DNA of 64,000 bases from Phoenix dactylifera. Taxonomy: Eukaryota > Streptophyta > Magnoliopsida > Arecales > Arecaceae. The stretch's first letter is position 1. Every line of letters begins with the position of its first letter. The notes under the pieces were generated by a model. That model had not been told where the DNA came from and ran no database searches. It was given only the letters and a program-made list of their open reading frames with translations. Below, piece after piece: positions 11,170 through 26,678 of the stretch. A program made the translations under genes and the position numbers. Location: contig NC_052399.1 of assembly GCF_009389715.1 (NCBI RefSeq), positions 24,313,146 through 24,377,145 of the forward strand, written 5' to 3'.

Positions 11170-12180
11170 CATCGCCGGATTTCTCTGTCGACGTCCTCAA
11201 AGAACGGAGTCCGAGCAGAGAAGCGTCTTCAGTCGCCTCGGCGCCAGGACGCACACGGTACAAGAGAAGCGTCTTCAGTCGCCTCGGCGCCAGGACGCAC
11301 ACGGTACAAGAACGGAGTCCGAGCAGAGAAGCGTCTTCAGTCGCCTCGGCGCCAGGACGCACACGAACGGACCCCGAGCAGAGGATCGTCTTTAGTCGCC
11401 TCGGCGCAAGGACGCATACGGTACCAGTGTCTGTTCTATTCTCGGATTTCTCTGCCGACGTCCCCAAAGAACGGAGTCCGAGCAGAGAAGCGTCTTCAGT
11501 CGCCTCGGTGCTAGGACGCACACGGTACAAGCTACCCATTTATTTAATATTTTTACATCTTATCTGCTTTTGGACTTTTCTCTGCCGATGTCCTCGAAGA
11601 ACGGACCCCGAGCAGAGGAGCGTCTTTAGTCGCCTCGGCGCAAGGACGCATACGGTACCAGGTACCCGTTTATTTAATGTCTTTACGTTATTCTATTCTT
11701 AGACTTTTCTCTGCCGACATCCTCAATGAACGGAGTCCGAGCAGAGAAGCGTCTTCAGTCGCCTCGGCGCCAGGACGCACACGGTACAAGGTACCCATTT
11801 ACTTAACGTTAATGTCTCTATATTGTCTATTCTATTCTTGGATTTCTCTGTCGACGTCTCCAAAGAACGGAGTCCGAGCAGAGAAGCGTCTTCAGTCGCC
11901 TCGGCGCCAGGACGCACACGGTACAAGGTACCCATTTACTTAACGTTAATGTCTCTATATTGTCTATTCTATTCTTGGATTTCTCTGCCGACATCCTCAA
12001 AGAACGGAGTCCGAGCAGAGGAGCGTCTTCAATCGCCTCGGCGCAAGGACGCACACGGTACAAGGTACCCGTTTATTTAATGCTTTTACATTACTTATCT
12101 ACCCTGGGATTTCTCTCTACCGATGTCCCCAAAGAGTGGACTCCGAGCAGAACATTTTCAATCGCCTCGGCGAAGAAGTG
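11170..12180 (+). repeat. Second tandem-repeat field of the Tat element, about 130-bp unit
   Basis: The core aacggagtccgagcagagaa followed by gcgtcttcagtcgcctcggc recurs near 11205, 11304, 11470, 11728, 11866 and 12002, with variant copies at 11362, 11602 and 12133. Spacing settles at about 130-137 bp to the right, where each unit also holds an AT-rich spacer (cccatttacttaacgttaat). The left end has shorter 46-58-bp spacings. Non-coding; it separates the first array from the antisense gene. Confidence 0.85.
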
Positions 12181-12678
12181 CTCACGACACCAGCACATTA
12201 TTATACTAAGCCCGGTGAATCCCCGTCACGAGCTGACGAGTATTCAACCCATTTGTTGGAAAAGAATCTGGTCCGCCCCGATAACTCAAGGCTCGGACCC
12301 AGAGTTTACTAACCTCGCTAAAATTTAAGTCCTAGAGACCGCCTTAAGGCTCGATCAAATTCTGGACTAAGCTCGGAAAGACTCTCCGAGCCCAAATCCC
12401 TTTGGCATAAGCGTTGTTATGCCGCTGGTCGAAGGACTGAGCAATAAAGCTCGGCAAGCTGAACCTAAACCCAAACCCTGTGGCGGGCGAAATTAGAGGC
12501 CATAGGGCCCATCTCCTTGGAGCCTAAAATGGATCCGAGCAGAAAAACTTGGGACTATAACAGAATAGTTTCCAAAAATATGTGTTCATTTCAAAAAGGC
12601 CCGTAGGCTACAAGGATTCGGGCTCGGCCCTTACAAAATGCGGGGACCGTCCCGACTTAAAAATAACAAAATTACACT
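12181..12678 (-). other. Downstream flank of the antisense gene
   Basis: About 500 bp between the repeat field and the stop codon of the antisense gene (12679). No frame worth reporting. On the minus strand it would be the 3' untranslated region and terminator of that gene, but I see no unambiguous poly(A) signal. Confidence 0.4.
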
Positions 12679-14939
12679 CTAAGGCTCGAGCTCGACCACT
12701 TCGGCTTTGGCAGTGTCGGGGGCGGCGGGCTCAACAGCCGGGACCTCCTCGGCCTCGACAGCGATAGGAATAGTCTCGGAGGCGACCTCGGCAACTTCGG
12801 GGACAGCTCCGGCCGCCTCGGCCAGACCTCCCTGGTCGGCCCCCGGAGTTTCTGCCTCCGCCTCCGGCCTTTCGACTCCTGCTCCCGGTCGGAGCAGGTT
12901 TACATCAAAATCCGGGAGGAGCCGCCGCAGCTGGTTGCGGAAGTCCCGGAAGCCCTGGATCAACCCATTCACACCCTCCTCTGCTAGGAGGTCGCGGAAC
13001 TCCTTCGACTCGCGAAAGAGCGCCACCGCGCTCTGGGCTTGCTCCCGAGCCTCGAGCTCCCGAGCCTCATGATAGGTGGCCTTCCGCTCGAGGTCCCTTA
13101 GCTCCCGCTCGAGCTCTAAGTGGCGAACGCGGGCATTCCCCACCTCCTGCTCACGGGAGGCCAGCGCTTCCTCGGCTTTGGCCAACCGAGCCTCTGCGGC
13201 GCGCAGCTCGGACCTCGCCAGTGCATGCACGCCCTTCTCCTCATCGAGCTCTGCGGTAAGAGCTCGAACCCCCTCCTCGAATGCTCCAACTTTTTCCTGG
13301 AGCACCTGACGTTCGGCCTCGGCGGCTTGATACTTCGCCTCGGCGGCTAGGTACCTCGCCTGGGCCTCGTCATAACCGCGCTGGCACCTCCGGGCCTTCT
13401 CCCGGTATTCTTGGACTAGGTGCATCAGCATCTCCATCTCATGCAAATGCTGTAAAAGAGATGAAAAGAAAAACATAAGGCGCCACTAGTAGAAAACCTA
13501 TACAGATTACACAGGTGGAAAATTTTACTTACCCGGACAGCGTTGCAGCGGGTAATGTCCATGAAAGCATTGTAGCTCATGGACTGCATCGCGGCCCGGT
13601 CGGCTGGGAGCAGCGCGACCCGGAATATCTCACGCGCTACTCGAGGGTTTTCGAGGGCTGAATCACCCTCGAATACCGACCAGGTGGGTGCGAGGGGCAC
13701 CCGTTCTTCCAAGCCCGATGGGCCCGGAAGGCCAGCATCGGCTGGCCTAGGCGGAGCCGACCCCAAGGCTCCCTGACTGCTCCCCAGCTCGGAGCTAGGG
13801 GGTTGGGGTCGAACGAGCGGCTGATTTGACCGCCGCACAACTATAGCAGGGCGTGCAAGCACGGGACCCGCGGAACTCCTCCCCTGGTCGGCAACTGAAG
13901 CGTCCTGCCGACCAGGAATCTGCGCTAAAGGCGCTGGGCATGGGGGCGCCACCGAGGCTTCTCTGGAGCCCGAGCCCCCGGAATCCGCGCCCTCCCTCCG
14001 ACCAGCTTCGGGGCGCGCGGGCTGAGAAGGGCCCGCCTCAGAGTGAGCGGGGCGAGAAGGACCCGCCTCGGCCACCGCTGGCGCCGGGGGCGCTGGGGTC
14101 GCCGAGACCTTCTGTTTCTTCCTCGGCTCGGTGGGCTCGCCCGAGAACTCGGCTGCCCTCTTCTGGAAGCGGGCGTAGAGGACTTCGCTTTTCGTCACCA
14201 TCTTTGCGATATCTGCAAAGGCAAAAAGGATTAGAACATTAGAACAGTAAGGAAATAAAAAGACATCTTGTAATTACTTACCGTGGGGACGCGCCGAGCT
14301 CAAGCCCACGTTCACCAAAGCGTCCTCACATATGAGGCCGTTCAGTAAGATGCCGTCCCCGAGACTGCGGATGGCGTCGAGGATCCCCTGCTCACGCGGA
14401 GAAAGCTGGGGGGGCCTGTTGATAGACTTAAGCTGGGCCGGCCCCCACCTGAGGTCAAACCCCCAGGATCGTTCAGAGCCAAGGAAGAAGAATTTCTCCT
14501 TCCAGCCATGAATGGACGAGGGGGCACCATGAAAGAGTGGCCGACCCGCCCGAAGGGCGATGTAAAGCCACTCCCCGTCTTCCGGATTCGACTTAAAGAT
14601 AAAAAGTCGCCGGAAAACGTTGACAGAGGTCGGAATCCCCTGCAGTAAACACAGTGACAGGAAGCCCATCACTGTCCTCCAGGCATTCGGAGTGAGTTGC
14701 GCCGGAACCAACTGGCATACTGTCAGCAACTCATTCACGAAGCCGTGAAGAGGAAATCGGAGGCCGGCCCAGAGTGATTCCAGGTGCACTCCAATCCGGC
14801 CTACCGGATGATCGGTTATCCGATCCCTTCGCCTGGCGGGCTCCAAACGGAACCCCTGAAGAGGGAAAAACCACTCTTCGGTCATTTCGACCTCCAGGAT
14901 GCTCATGGTGGACTCAACCTCACTGGGAAGAGAACCCAT
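12679..14939 (-). CDS. Antisense three-exon gene of the Tat element: PF04195-like domain plus coiled coil
   Basis: Minus-strand exons: 14939-14282, 14212-13533 and 13449-12679. The 69-bp and 83-bp introns both have gtaagta donors and cag/ag acceptors. Phases fit exactly (658, 680 and 771 nt), giving 702 residues with no internal stop. Exon 1 matches the plant family called putative gypsy-type transposon (PF04195): FPLHGFVNELLTVCQLVPAQ, then LTPNAWRTVMGFLSLC, then GEWLYIALR. Exon 2 starts DIAKMVTKSEVLY and is a proline/serine-rich linker. Exon 3 is a long Ala/Glu/Arg-rich coiled coil (about residues 450-620) followed by an acidic tail. Its biochemical role is unknown. Tat elements such as Grande and RIRE2 are known to carry antisense genes here. 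A TATA box lies 142 bp upstream. Confidence 0.85.
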
Positions 14940-15080
14940 TGCAAAAAAAAAAAGAAATCAAAAAAGAAGGGGGACCTGAGGAAGATGCCGGAGAAAAGGG
15001 ACTTCGGTCTGAGGAAGACTGGAAGAAGGAAAGCTGGAAGCAGAAGGCAATAAGAAAGAGGACGGAAGGCCAGGGGAGGG

Positions 15081-15088
15081 TTTATATA
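15081..15088 (-). promoter_or_regulatory. TATA box of the antisense gene
   Basis: On the minus strand this reads TATATAAA, 142 bp before the ATG at 14939. It is in a GC-rich context with a clean spacer, which is consistent with the antisense gene having its own promoter independent of the LTR. Confidence 0.6.
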
Positions 15089-15462
15089 GACCTTCCCAAG
15101 GGCCCGGATCAGCAAAGAAAACGCTGTGTCCCGATTAGATTGATAACACGTGTCGGTCTAAAAGACAGAACGACGCATTTAATTAGAGCCAGCGCTTCGA
15201 ACATTGAAGCGCCCCATCGGATCGTGCGGAAAGGCGTCCGCAATCGAAGATCGTGTGGCCCCATCATGAGCCCACGACGCGAGGACGCTTCGCGAAAAGT
15301 GCCCCAATAGTGAGGCTTTTCGGGAAAGAAGAGACGCCGCCTACTAAAGGCACCTCGAAGCTTCCGATAATTCAAAACGCGCAGTAAATTAAAATTTTCG
15401 GAACCCGAAATGACCCAACCAAGGCTACTTCCCGCGCTCTAGCTGGTAGCCAACTGGAACTC

Positions 15463-15478
15463 GGAAGTCGGGGGGTAG
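15463..15478 (+). other. Polypurine tract of the Tat element
   Basis: ggaagtcggggggtag lies directly before the 3' LTR. This is the position and composition expected for the plus-strand primer. Confidence 0.75.
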
Positions 15479-16704
15479 TGTTGGGGGAAAAACCCCAAGT
15501 CATACCGCCACGGAGGCGCTCGGCTAGAGAACGCCGACCGGAAAAGCGCTCGACTAAAGGAGCCGGCTAGAGAACGCCGACCGGAAAAGCGTTCGACTAA
15601 AGGACGCCGACCAGAGAGAGCGCCAAGAGGCGCCCAACCAAAATAACCAAGTAGGGATGCTCGGCTAGAAAGAGCCGACCAGAAGAACGCCGACCAGAGA
15701 AGCGCTCGAACTAGGAAGCGCCGACCAGAGACAGCGCCAAATAGAGGCGCTCGGCTAGAAGGTGCTCGCCCAAAGGGCGTCGACCAGAAGTACTAGAAGC
15801 AACCCCGCCACAGGGCGCCCCTCTGGGCGACCAGCTCGGCTCGGCACTCTTGCCGAGCCGATGCCTTAACTAATACTCCTCCCCGCCTAGCTTTCTCGAA
15901 AGGTCCGGCGGCTATACACGCGACTCTACTACAACCTGCCACTATCTCCAAGCCATCAAGGCATAAGATCTCCGCAGGTGTTCGGCACGACCTGCCATTA
16001 ATGCGTGAGACTCCCTCAAGTCTCCAATGCACTCAGTCATTTAATGAACACGGCTCAAGACGATCTCCGGATCACTGAACCATCAAAGCGTATGGCTCTC
16101 CCTGACCGTCGGTTCATTCGGTAATAAATGCACTTACCATCCACGGACCCCAGGCCCACCACGGCCGGCGGTTCAACCACTCCAACAGGTCCGATCGACC
16201 GTGACAACTTCCTGGTTCCGGTCTGATTCGGTCCCGTTCTCCACTACGCCATTAATGGGCCAAATCGTGCCCAATTACGACGAAAAGAGACAAATTCCCC
16301 TGCCACCTCCCAGGTAACGTAATCCCCTTCTATAAAAGGAAACCTGGGAGAAGGGAATGGGGGGACCCCCGGAGAGAACCCTCCTGGACCGGGTGAAAAG
16401 AAGCAAACAGCACAGACACAATTGAGGACATCATCCTCTTCATCTTCTTTATCTTATCCAAATGCTCTCCTGCTTGCTCTCTCCACATATTCCCCCTCTG
16501 ACTTAAGCATCGGAGGGCCGACGCCGGGGAGCCCGGCCACCGGCTTTTTTGCAGGACAGGACTGGACGCACCACCCCTCTTTGCTCTCTTCCGCTCCCCA
16601 GCGGAGGACGCGGCCGGCCGGCGCCCCGCCGTCCGCCCTCTCAGGCGGCGGAGCTCCTCCTCCCCTGGCTTCGCGGCGGCCCCCGGGTCCAATTTCTAGC
16701 AACA
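15479..16704 (+). repeat. 3' LTR of the Tat element
   Basis: 1226 bp, about 99% identical by eye to the 5' LTR, ending AGCAACA before the target duplication GGTCT. The TATA box copy is at 16331-16337. Confidence 0.95.
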
Positions 16705-16709
16705 GGTCT

Positions 16710-18719
16710 ACTGAACAAAACTTTTACTCTGTGCCTAAGGGCAGATTTCGATGAGCAACCATATGCCCAGATGACTTATTATATCCTGCTTCTGTTGAGA
16801 AATATTTTGAGTTATTGTCTGTTGCTATCTATTACAAGATGGCTTCCATGCTTGCATTTGTGTTTGGTCAGCCACAATTTGTTTCAATTTAGTAAATAAA
16901 ATAGAATCCATTTGTCGTTACTCTAACCTCAACGCAAATGAGTGCTTAGCTACCAATGAAATATATGATAGTTGTAAATTTAGTTCCAAAATATCTCATC
17001 TCACTAGAAACTCTTGTAAGGACCCAACTCTCAATTTTGAGAGATATATATTAAGAAAGCAAAAATGGATAATAAGCCTCGATCTTAAGATTTGATAGAT
17101 ATTATAGAAGAATTGGAGATGTCGTAGGAGCATAGCCTTCAATTTTTCTAATAAACTTATTAATATAATACACTTTATAAATTATTTTATTATTTTTTAT
17201 ACAAATTTATATAATTATGATATAAAAACTTGATTTAATTTTATTTTGCAGGCGGCGCCATCCATATAAAAACTTCAGTTTTTTTTATTTTTCATGTTTC
17301 TGTCCACAGTTTCTAATAAATTGTAACAAGTGCTTTTGATTTATCATTTTCGTGCAGTTTTTGTACTTTTGCATTAACAATACAATTTATAATTTCAATT
17401 TGATTTTGTGGGATGCTATTGATGTTTCAAAAAAGCATCATTAAGATAATTATTATTTTATATGGATGGTTTTAGTTGCACTTTCAATTTCATAATTTTT
17501 TATTTCAGGATGTGTCATCATCTACGTTTGTTTACCGGTACTTGGCAACGCCACTAATTAATTGGCAACGGCATTTTGAAGCATCGCTATTTACTACATC
17601 CCTTTATTTTTTCTTTTTTATAACATTTTTTGTTAAAAAAAAATGTGCAGCATTTTAGTAATGTTCGTAAATATTAAAAAATACTGCCGGAAAGAGACTT
17701 CTGGCGGCATTCATAAAAAATCGCTGATTAATAATGTTTCGTAAATACTTTAGAATGCCACTAATTAACTTTTACCAGCATTTACATGTGCCACTATTTG
17801 GTACATTTTCTTTTACTATTCCTTCATGTGACATTTTTTTTGGCATTTCAAAAATACCGGTAAATATCAAATAAAAATACTGTTAAAAATATATATTTTT
17901 AGCAGTGTATATGAAAGCGTTGACACCGGTACTTGATAAAAATACAACTGAAGGTATTAGGGTTTTTTTTTCAGCGGCATAATTTTATATTGATAAAGAC
18001 CTTTTTTTTTTTTTTTTTTGCAACAACATTGTGCCTCTGTGGCAACCACCTTGTAGCATTGTCTCCCAGGAGGAATCACGGTGGCTTCCTCATTCCCGCT
18101 GGACGCGCCTTTCAATCCAGCCCTCAGATGAGCAGCTTATTGCCTTTTTCACACCCATTTGGCAATATCATTACTGCCAATTAAGAAGGACTATAAAAAA
18201 CATATTTGAAAACATTATAAAATTTGTTGAAACCACCATTTTTTCTAAAAACTTAAACCGGCAGAATGAGATAGATTTATTTATATATTTTATATTTTCT
18301 TACACTCTTCTTCTTCATATATGAGCCAGATTTTTTTTTAATAGGTAAGTCCAACATGTAAAAGTTCTAATAATTGGGTTAAAGAGTCGAAGACAGAATT
18401 CGAACTTAAGACCTCTAAAATCACAACTTTTTTAAAAAAATTATTTATATATTTTATATTTTCTTGCAAACTGATGAACGAGATCATACAACAAGTTTTT
18501 TTTTTTTTTTTGGTCAAAATCATACAACAAGTTTCAATAAACGAATCACCTTTAAAAAAAAGAAAGAAAAAAAACAGAGATAGAGAAAGCTACAACAAAT
18601 AACAATGAAAGCACCCACAAGATAGTCCACAGCTTTCCTGCTCTCCCTCGTCAATGCTATATATATATATATATACACGCCAGCCAACCAAATTAAGAAA
18701 GGTATTGTCCTCGATCTAT
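16710..18719. other. AT-rich spacer, possible CACTA-type subterminal repeats
   Basis: No gene. From about 17490 to 17960 short variants of gccactaatt, ggcattt and accggtaaat recur in both orientations. Such clustered short repeats resemble the subterminal regions of CACTA (En/Spm) transposons, but I cannot find the CACTA terminal repeat or a 3-bp duplication. The rest is A/T runs and a short (TA)n tract at about 18657-18675, just before the endoglucanase 3' end. Confidence 0.3.
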
Positions 18720-21427
<2,708 letters not shown>

Positions 21428-21745
21428 CTACGGTTAGAGAGCTCACGCCTTCTCTTTTTCTCAATCAACGGCTATTCATTCGCACGAATAAATAAAGAAG
21501 GGAATGGAAGGGGGCATGTCGAGGACTGGAGCGATGGCACTGTACTGGGGAAGGAAGAAAACTGCTTCACGGGCCAATTCACGTACCATATTGGTTCATT
21601 ATGACGTGTTACAACGGTTCTCTCCGTCAACCCTGCCGTGAACTGAGCCAATGTCCTCATGCCATATGGCGTGAAGCTTCGTTTGGTATGTTTATTGGGC
21701 TCCGTAGTGTTGGTCGGAGGGGCATCGGATTCTGAGAGTGCGTGA

Positions 21746-21856
21746 CACGTGGCGAGGGGAGGGGCCGTTGCGGCGCGGCTAACGATGAGGGGAGGGGGTG
21801 GGGATTGACCGGGTTCGAACCGGGTGCGACCGGTCGAACCGGAGAGGAATCACGTG
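21746..21856 (-). promoter_or_regulatory. Two G-box motifs upstream of the endoglucanase
   Basis: CACGTG occurs at 21746-21751 (in acacgtggc, ABRE-like) and at 21851-21856, about 340 and 440 bp upstream of the ATG at 21409. These palindromes are bound by bZIP and bHLH factors. Position is suggestive, but function is inferred only. Confidence 0.35.
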
Positions 21857-21859
21857 ATG

Positions 21860-23577
21860 GCGGTTTGATGATGCGCTCTTTGTCGAGGACTGGTCGGGTT
21901 GTCATCAATGTGAACGTTGGAGGTGGTTTGGAGAGCCGTTATCTTGGAGGGGAGCGGAGGGAGACGTGAGAGAGAGGGTAAGAGACTAAAAAGGCCATTT
22001 TGATGGGCTGGATTTGTCCTGAGATTTGGCAAGGGATGATGAGAGATAGAGCTCATTTTTATTAGTAGGAAAGGGGCCTAATCAGTTAGTGTTGTTTATA
22101 CTTTCAATGCTATCATCCAAGCATAGAGACCAGATGAAAAGAGCTGGAATTCTCAGAGGCCAAAAGATGTATAATTTTCTCTTTGTTTTGATTGTTGTTC
22201 TTTTATTGGTGTAAAGCTGAGAACCTGATCTAATCTAACAAGCACGTCGCCTACAGCTCATCGCTAAATTACTTGTTTCCATTCCCTGCTTTTTTATCGT
22301 TTACAAAACTTATCCACGAATAAAATATACTGCCTCAATCCTGTCTCCAAATGGAAGAAAAATGAAATGAATGTTCAAGTGTACCTTTCAAATAATATTT
22401 TAGTTTTAGTTTGTCTAGTTTGTCTTCTCCATAGTTAAAAAAACTCATCTCTCCCGAGTCAACTCTCCTTGGTAAGTTTTGAGTCAACTGAGTTAGAAGA
22501 TGGCTTTTGTAGGATTAGTTAACGTGGTTGACTTGTCGAGTTCCTCAAAACCCGGTCTGACTCTTAGCTTTTTTTGGCTTGGGGATCGTATCATTGTTAC
22601 AGTTTTTAAAATCGAATCATTTAAAACTATCTTGTTAGCATAAACGGCTACTCATTCTTACCAAGATATTGATCATATATGGAACTCTTTATTTTAGGTA
22701 CCTGGACGGTATCTAAGTCGATCCAAATTTGGTCCACACTAACATAATATGGGGTTTTTCATTTTATAGGTTTTAGCATTGGACCATGCCCCAAGGATTA
22801 ACCCCCGATGAAGGTATGATTAAGGGATTTAAGGGTGATGTTGCCATTAGATTTGAGGGTAAAGAGTAAATAATTGGCAACTGATTGAGTAAAACCAACC
22901 TCAAGTAGCGCAGTAGAGAATTTGGAAAATTAGTTATGAGAGGCTTATCCAAGACCATATCTTCACGATTGATTCTTTATTAAGAGCATACTGATCAGAA
23001 TGCATGAGTATATTTATCTGATTAAGGTACCTAAATTGGGCTTAGAGCCCTAGGTTAAATCTGTTAACCATAATTTAGACATGTTGCTGTTTGAAAAGAT
23101 GTCGCCCATTGATCATCTAAAACACAGATAACATGTTGCTTATTAATGTGCCTTTAGTGAAGTGTTGACAGGGATCTCAATTCATAGTAATGTTTTGCTT
23201 CAATGTATCAGCACAAGCTATACTCCATGGCTGTTTTCTTAGCTATTTCAGCCTCAGTGCATGCTCTAACCAGTATATACCAATTTCCTTGGACCTATGA
23301 AAAACTTGGAATCCTTCATCATTTCCACATGGTATGGCATTGGTATATTCGCCCTCTTAATTTTATTTGGAAATTAGACAGTTCACAGGTGGCAAAGGAC
23401 TCATAGAAGCACAAAGGTTAAGGATGGGTTCAGCTAGAAAGAAACTTTGTGAAGGCAAAGAGTTTGTGATAATGGAGTTCCCAAAGTCAGTACTCGTCTG
23501 AGTCTAGTTGACATATTTATGAAAACAAATAACTGAAGATTTGGTGGAAAAGGTTAATTGATTATTGTGGGGCATTT

Positions 23578-23647
<70 letters not shown>

Positions 23648-26640
23648 GGAGGGTTCAAGTTGGGTCCATTTGAGTAGGTTCTGGGAGCCACCTAAGCCAT
23701 TTTGTTCCACAAGTATTCAAGTTTCAGTCAGGTTGTGTACATGTCCAAAAAAATGTAGGACAATAAAAGTGGGGTCTAAATTTAGACAAACAGACCCATC
23801 ACTTCATCTAACTTGGTTCAATAGTCATACTGGCACAGGATTGGGATTGGATATTGGGTAAAACAAACCCATTTGTGTCCAAACATGGTGAAAATATCTC
23901 ATTGAATCTGAGATGATAGCAAGTCGTAAATAAGAATTTCCTTGTTAAATCAAAAATTAAATAAAGTCACATCACATAAAACTAAAAAAAAGACCACTAG
24001 ATCTAATGATGACTAGGAAAGTTAACCATCCAGATGAGGTTAATCAAGAAAAACCTCAAAGTCACAGATATTTTAACTTTTGCAAATAAGGAAACACCAA
24101 AGAGTTGTACCCATCAAATGTATCCAATAAGGGCCTTTAATATTTTAGGAGAAGCTCATGATAACAGATTATTTCATATCTAGAGTTTAATAGAAGCACT
24201 AAATTAAAGAAGGCAGGCAACTTCATGATTTTCTAATATCATATTAAGATTAACTATGACAATAGAGTGTTAGTTTGGAATTATCTCAAGGTAGCAAAAG
24301 GTATTCTATAAGAAATGGTTGGTCCAATGGGCACATAATAAATAGACATTTGGTAGGAAATGCAAGTCATCCATCTTAGAGTCCCTGGACCGTGTCGCAG
24401 CTCTTAAAGTGTCAATTTCAAGGAAAATTGAGCCTAGGTTGCTTTTCCTAATTCACTTTATTATAGTCTAGTTCACTTAATTATACAACTTCAAAAGTGT
24501 TTATATAATGAAGTTTTCAATAGTTTAATTTGTTGACACTACTTGAAAACAAACATGACACATTGCTCAATCACTCCCGGTCTACAAGATGTATGCAAAG
24601 ACATAATAATTGAGAGGCTCACACAGAATGCTTGTGCTCCATGGACTCTTATTTCACAGTACAAAAGATCAACACTACAAAAAGCTTCTTGCAGTAGAGT
24701 TCATGGCCTTGAACAATACTAAAACGCCAGCTGCTAATGTAACACAACTAAATTATTTCCAAAAAGTCATCCAACACCTGAACCTGATGGGAAATTCCCA
24801 CAGCTTTCACATAGTTATATGCTTCCTCCATATTCTTCCCTTTCACTTTTCAGAATCCCCATAGTTTCTTGCCTGCTTGTGTAAGGCACAGTCAGGCTCC
24901 CTAAGTGCTAAATAAGAAATCACCTTTTGAATTCTCTCATGCTTTTAAATCCTTAATCTGATATCATGCACTTGTCCATAGGCAGTATATGGTCTTTACC
25001 TTTAAATGACTTTTCAAACACAGGTTTTGAATTGTGAAACTATCAAATGAAAAGTTACTTAAATCTCATTCTCCATTTCAATAATCCAACATGGAGTTCC
25101 CTAAAAGTCTAAAAATGGACATAAGGCCAGGCAAGAAATATCATTACCAATTCAATGTGCTTACATAACCATTAACAAAATAACAAACTTAAAGAACAAG
25201 CTAATTATTTTTTTAAAAAAAAGAAAAGCATTCTATCACCAAATTCGCCACATTTTAGAGCATTGATACATGGAGCAACAAGGAAACAAGTTTAAAGGAA
25301 ATGGAAAGATGACAAGTAAAAGAAGGTCCATCTTTAAATAAGGTGGACAGGTCATGATTCTTTATCAGGAAAACTGGTTGTCATTTCATCCTACTAACTT
25401 GTATTCTATGAAAAAGATCATTTTTTTTTACCTAACAGAGACTCGCAAGGGTTTTCTATTTTAAACTGAAGAAAACGACATCAATGAGAAGAGAAAATCA
25501 ATAGTCCATGTTGGTCAAACTGATCTGCCACAGAACTGTATTTGAAATCCAGGATCAAATTCATAGATTCCAAATATTATCTTGATATCGTTGATCTATA
25601 TCAGCAAAAAATAACTGCAAGGTCGCCCCAAACCAGATTTCAACTCTATCCAATAAATATTTCTGGGCCAAATTATGTAGCTTGTGCTGCCATGTAAACA
25701 GATATTGGATAACACATATAATATAATTTTTACAAGTCAAAATTTATTAATCTGCTTAGGACTTCCATGATTCTCTTTTCTCAGAGGTAAGTCGGAAAAA
25801 ACATTGCATAAAACATTACTCTGAATGTTGTCATCAGACAAAATCCAAATATTAATATCTAAAAGTCTATCAAATCAAACAAGAATAAGGAGGCAAACAA
25901 CACCAGGAAGGACAACAAGGAAGAATGATGGAGAAAAACAGGTAATATAATTGTATGAGAAGAAATACAAGCAAACACTGATAATTCCAGCATCATATTG
26001 TATCATTCATGAGAAAATCCTTTCCCTCGTCCTTTTTTTTCTTAAAGAGGTAGCGGAAGTTCATTAGATAACAAATAGGCCAAGTGTAGGGATGCAAAAT
26101 CCTCATATGTCATGTATCAATAACAAACAGCAAACAGGAAAGCATTCTATCTAATAATGCAACTGTAAGCTTATTCTTTGAGAAAGCACAAAAAATTAAC
26201 ACCAATTTCATTTTCATCTTGTAGCACAAATTCATTCAGCAATAACTAATAGAAATTGTCCATGAATTAATAAACCATGATCCTACACACACACATTTTG
26301 GAATACGAGAACATGGAATCATGACAATGCTACCATTTACTATTCCAAATCCCCAAGCGAACATGAATATCATATCGAATTATCAAACCATCAAAATAAT
26401 TAGGGACAATTCTAAACATTGCATATTTTAACCATATCCAAGAGAACCTATATTCCAGCAATTGTCAAATTTGATTAAATTTAATAGTGTCAACCAAACA
26501 AACAAGATCTCACTCATCGAGTCGACATTACCATGACCATCAAAATTTATCCAGAAGATCCTCATATTTCCACAAGTCTCAAGACGCTTCATGACTGATA
26601 TCCATCAGTTACTAATTTCTCAGGGAAGTAATGGGAATAG
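21860..26640. other. Long intergenic region without a recognisable gene
   Basis: From the endoglucanase promoter to the prohibitin 3' end I find only short, AT-rich open frames with no family resemblance. Composition is unique-looking rather than obviously repetitive. A (TA)n tract lies near 23580. The last few hundred bases (to about 26640) are likely prohibitin 3' UTR and downstream sequence. Confidence 0.5.
23579..23646. repeat. (TA)n microsatellite
   Basis: About 65 bp of nearly perfect TA dinucleotide. Open-frame peptides of repeated Ile-Tyr here are artefacts. Confidence 0.95.
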
Positions 26641-26678
26641 TAGCAGTAAACTAGAAGAAAGCAGAAAAGGCCAGTATA

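Larger units (their letters stand above)
2694..16704 (+). mobile_element. Tat-lineage Ty3/gypsy LTR retrotransposon, 14.0 kb, nearly complete
   Basis: Both LTRs begin TGTTGGGGG and end AGCAACA. They are flanked by the exact 5-bp duplication GGTCT (2689-2693 and 16705-16709), so the boundaries are certain. Order: 5' LTR, primer site, gag-protease-RT-RNase H, a second RNase H, integrase, tandem-repeat fields, an antisense spliced gene, polypurine tract, 3' LTR. Two RNase H domains before a chromodomain-less integrase, and extra antisense genes near the 3' end, are hallmarks of the Tat branch (Ogre/Retand/RIRE2/Grande-type). By eye the LTRs differ at about 13 substitutions plus one 5-bp indel in 1.23 kb, so insertion is recent. 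The only clear break in coding capacity is one in-frame TAG in pol. Confidence 0.95.

Noticed and set aside
9511-11172. Long minus-strand open frames with a repeated RAELVRSERTATHSRW peptide
   Set aside because: They are the by-product of a 52/53-bp tandem repeat; frames end when unit length changes, and no start context or domain is present.
21805-21840. tRNA-like B box (gggttcgaacc)
   Set aside because: No A box, acceptor stem or cloverleaf can be drawn around it.
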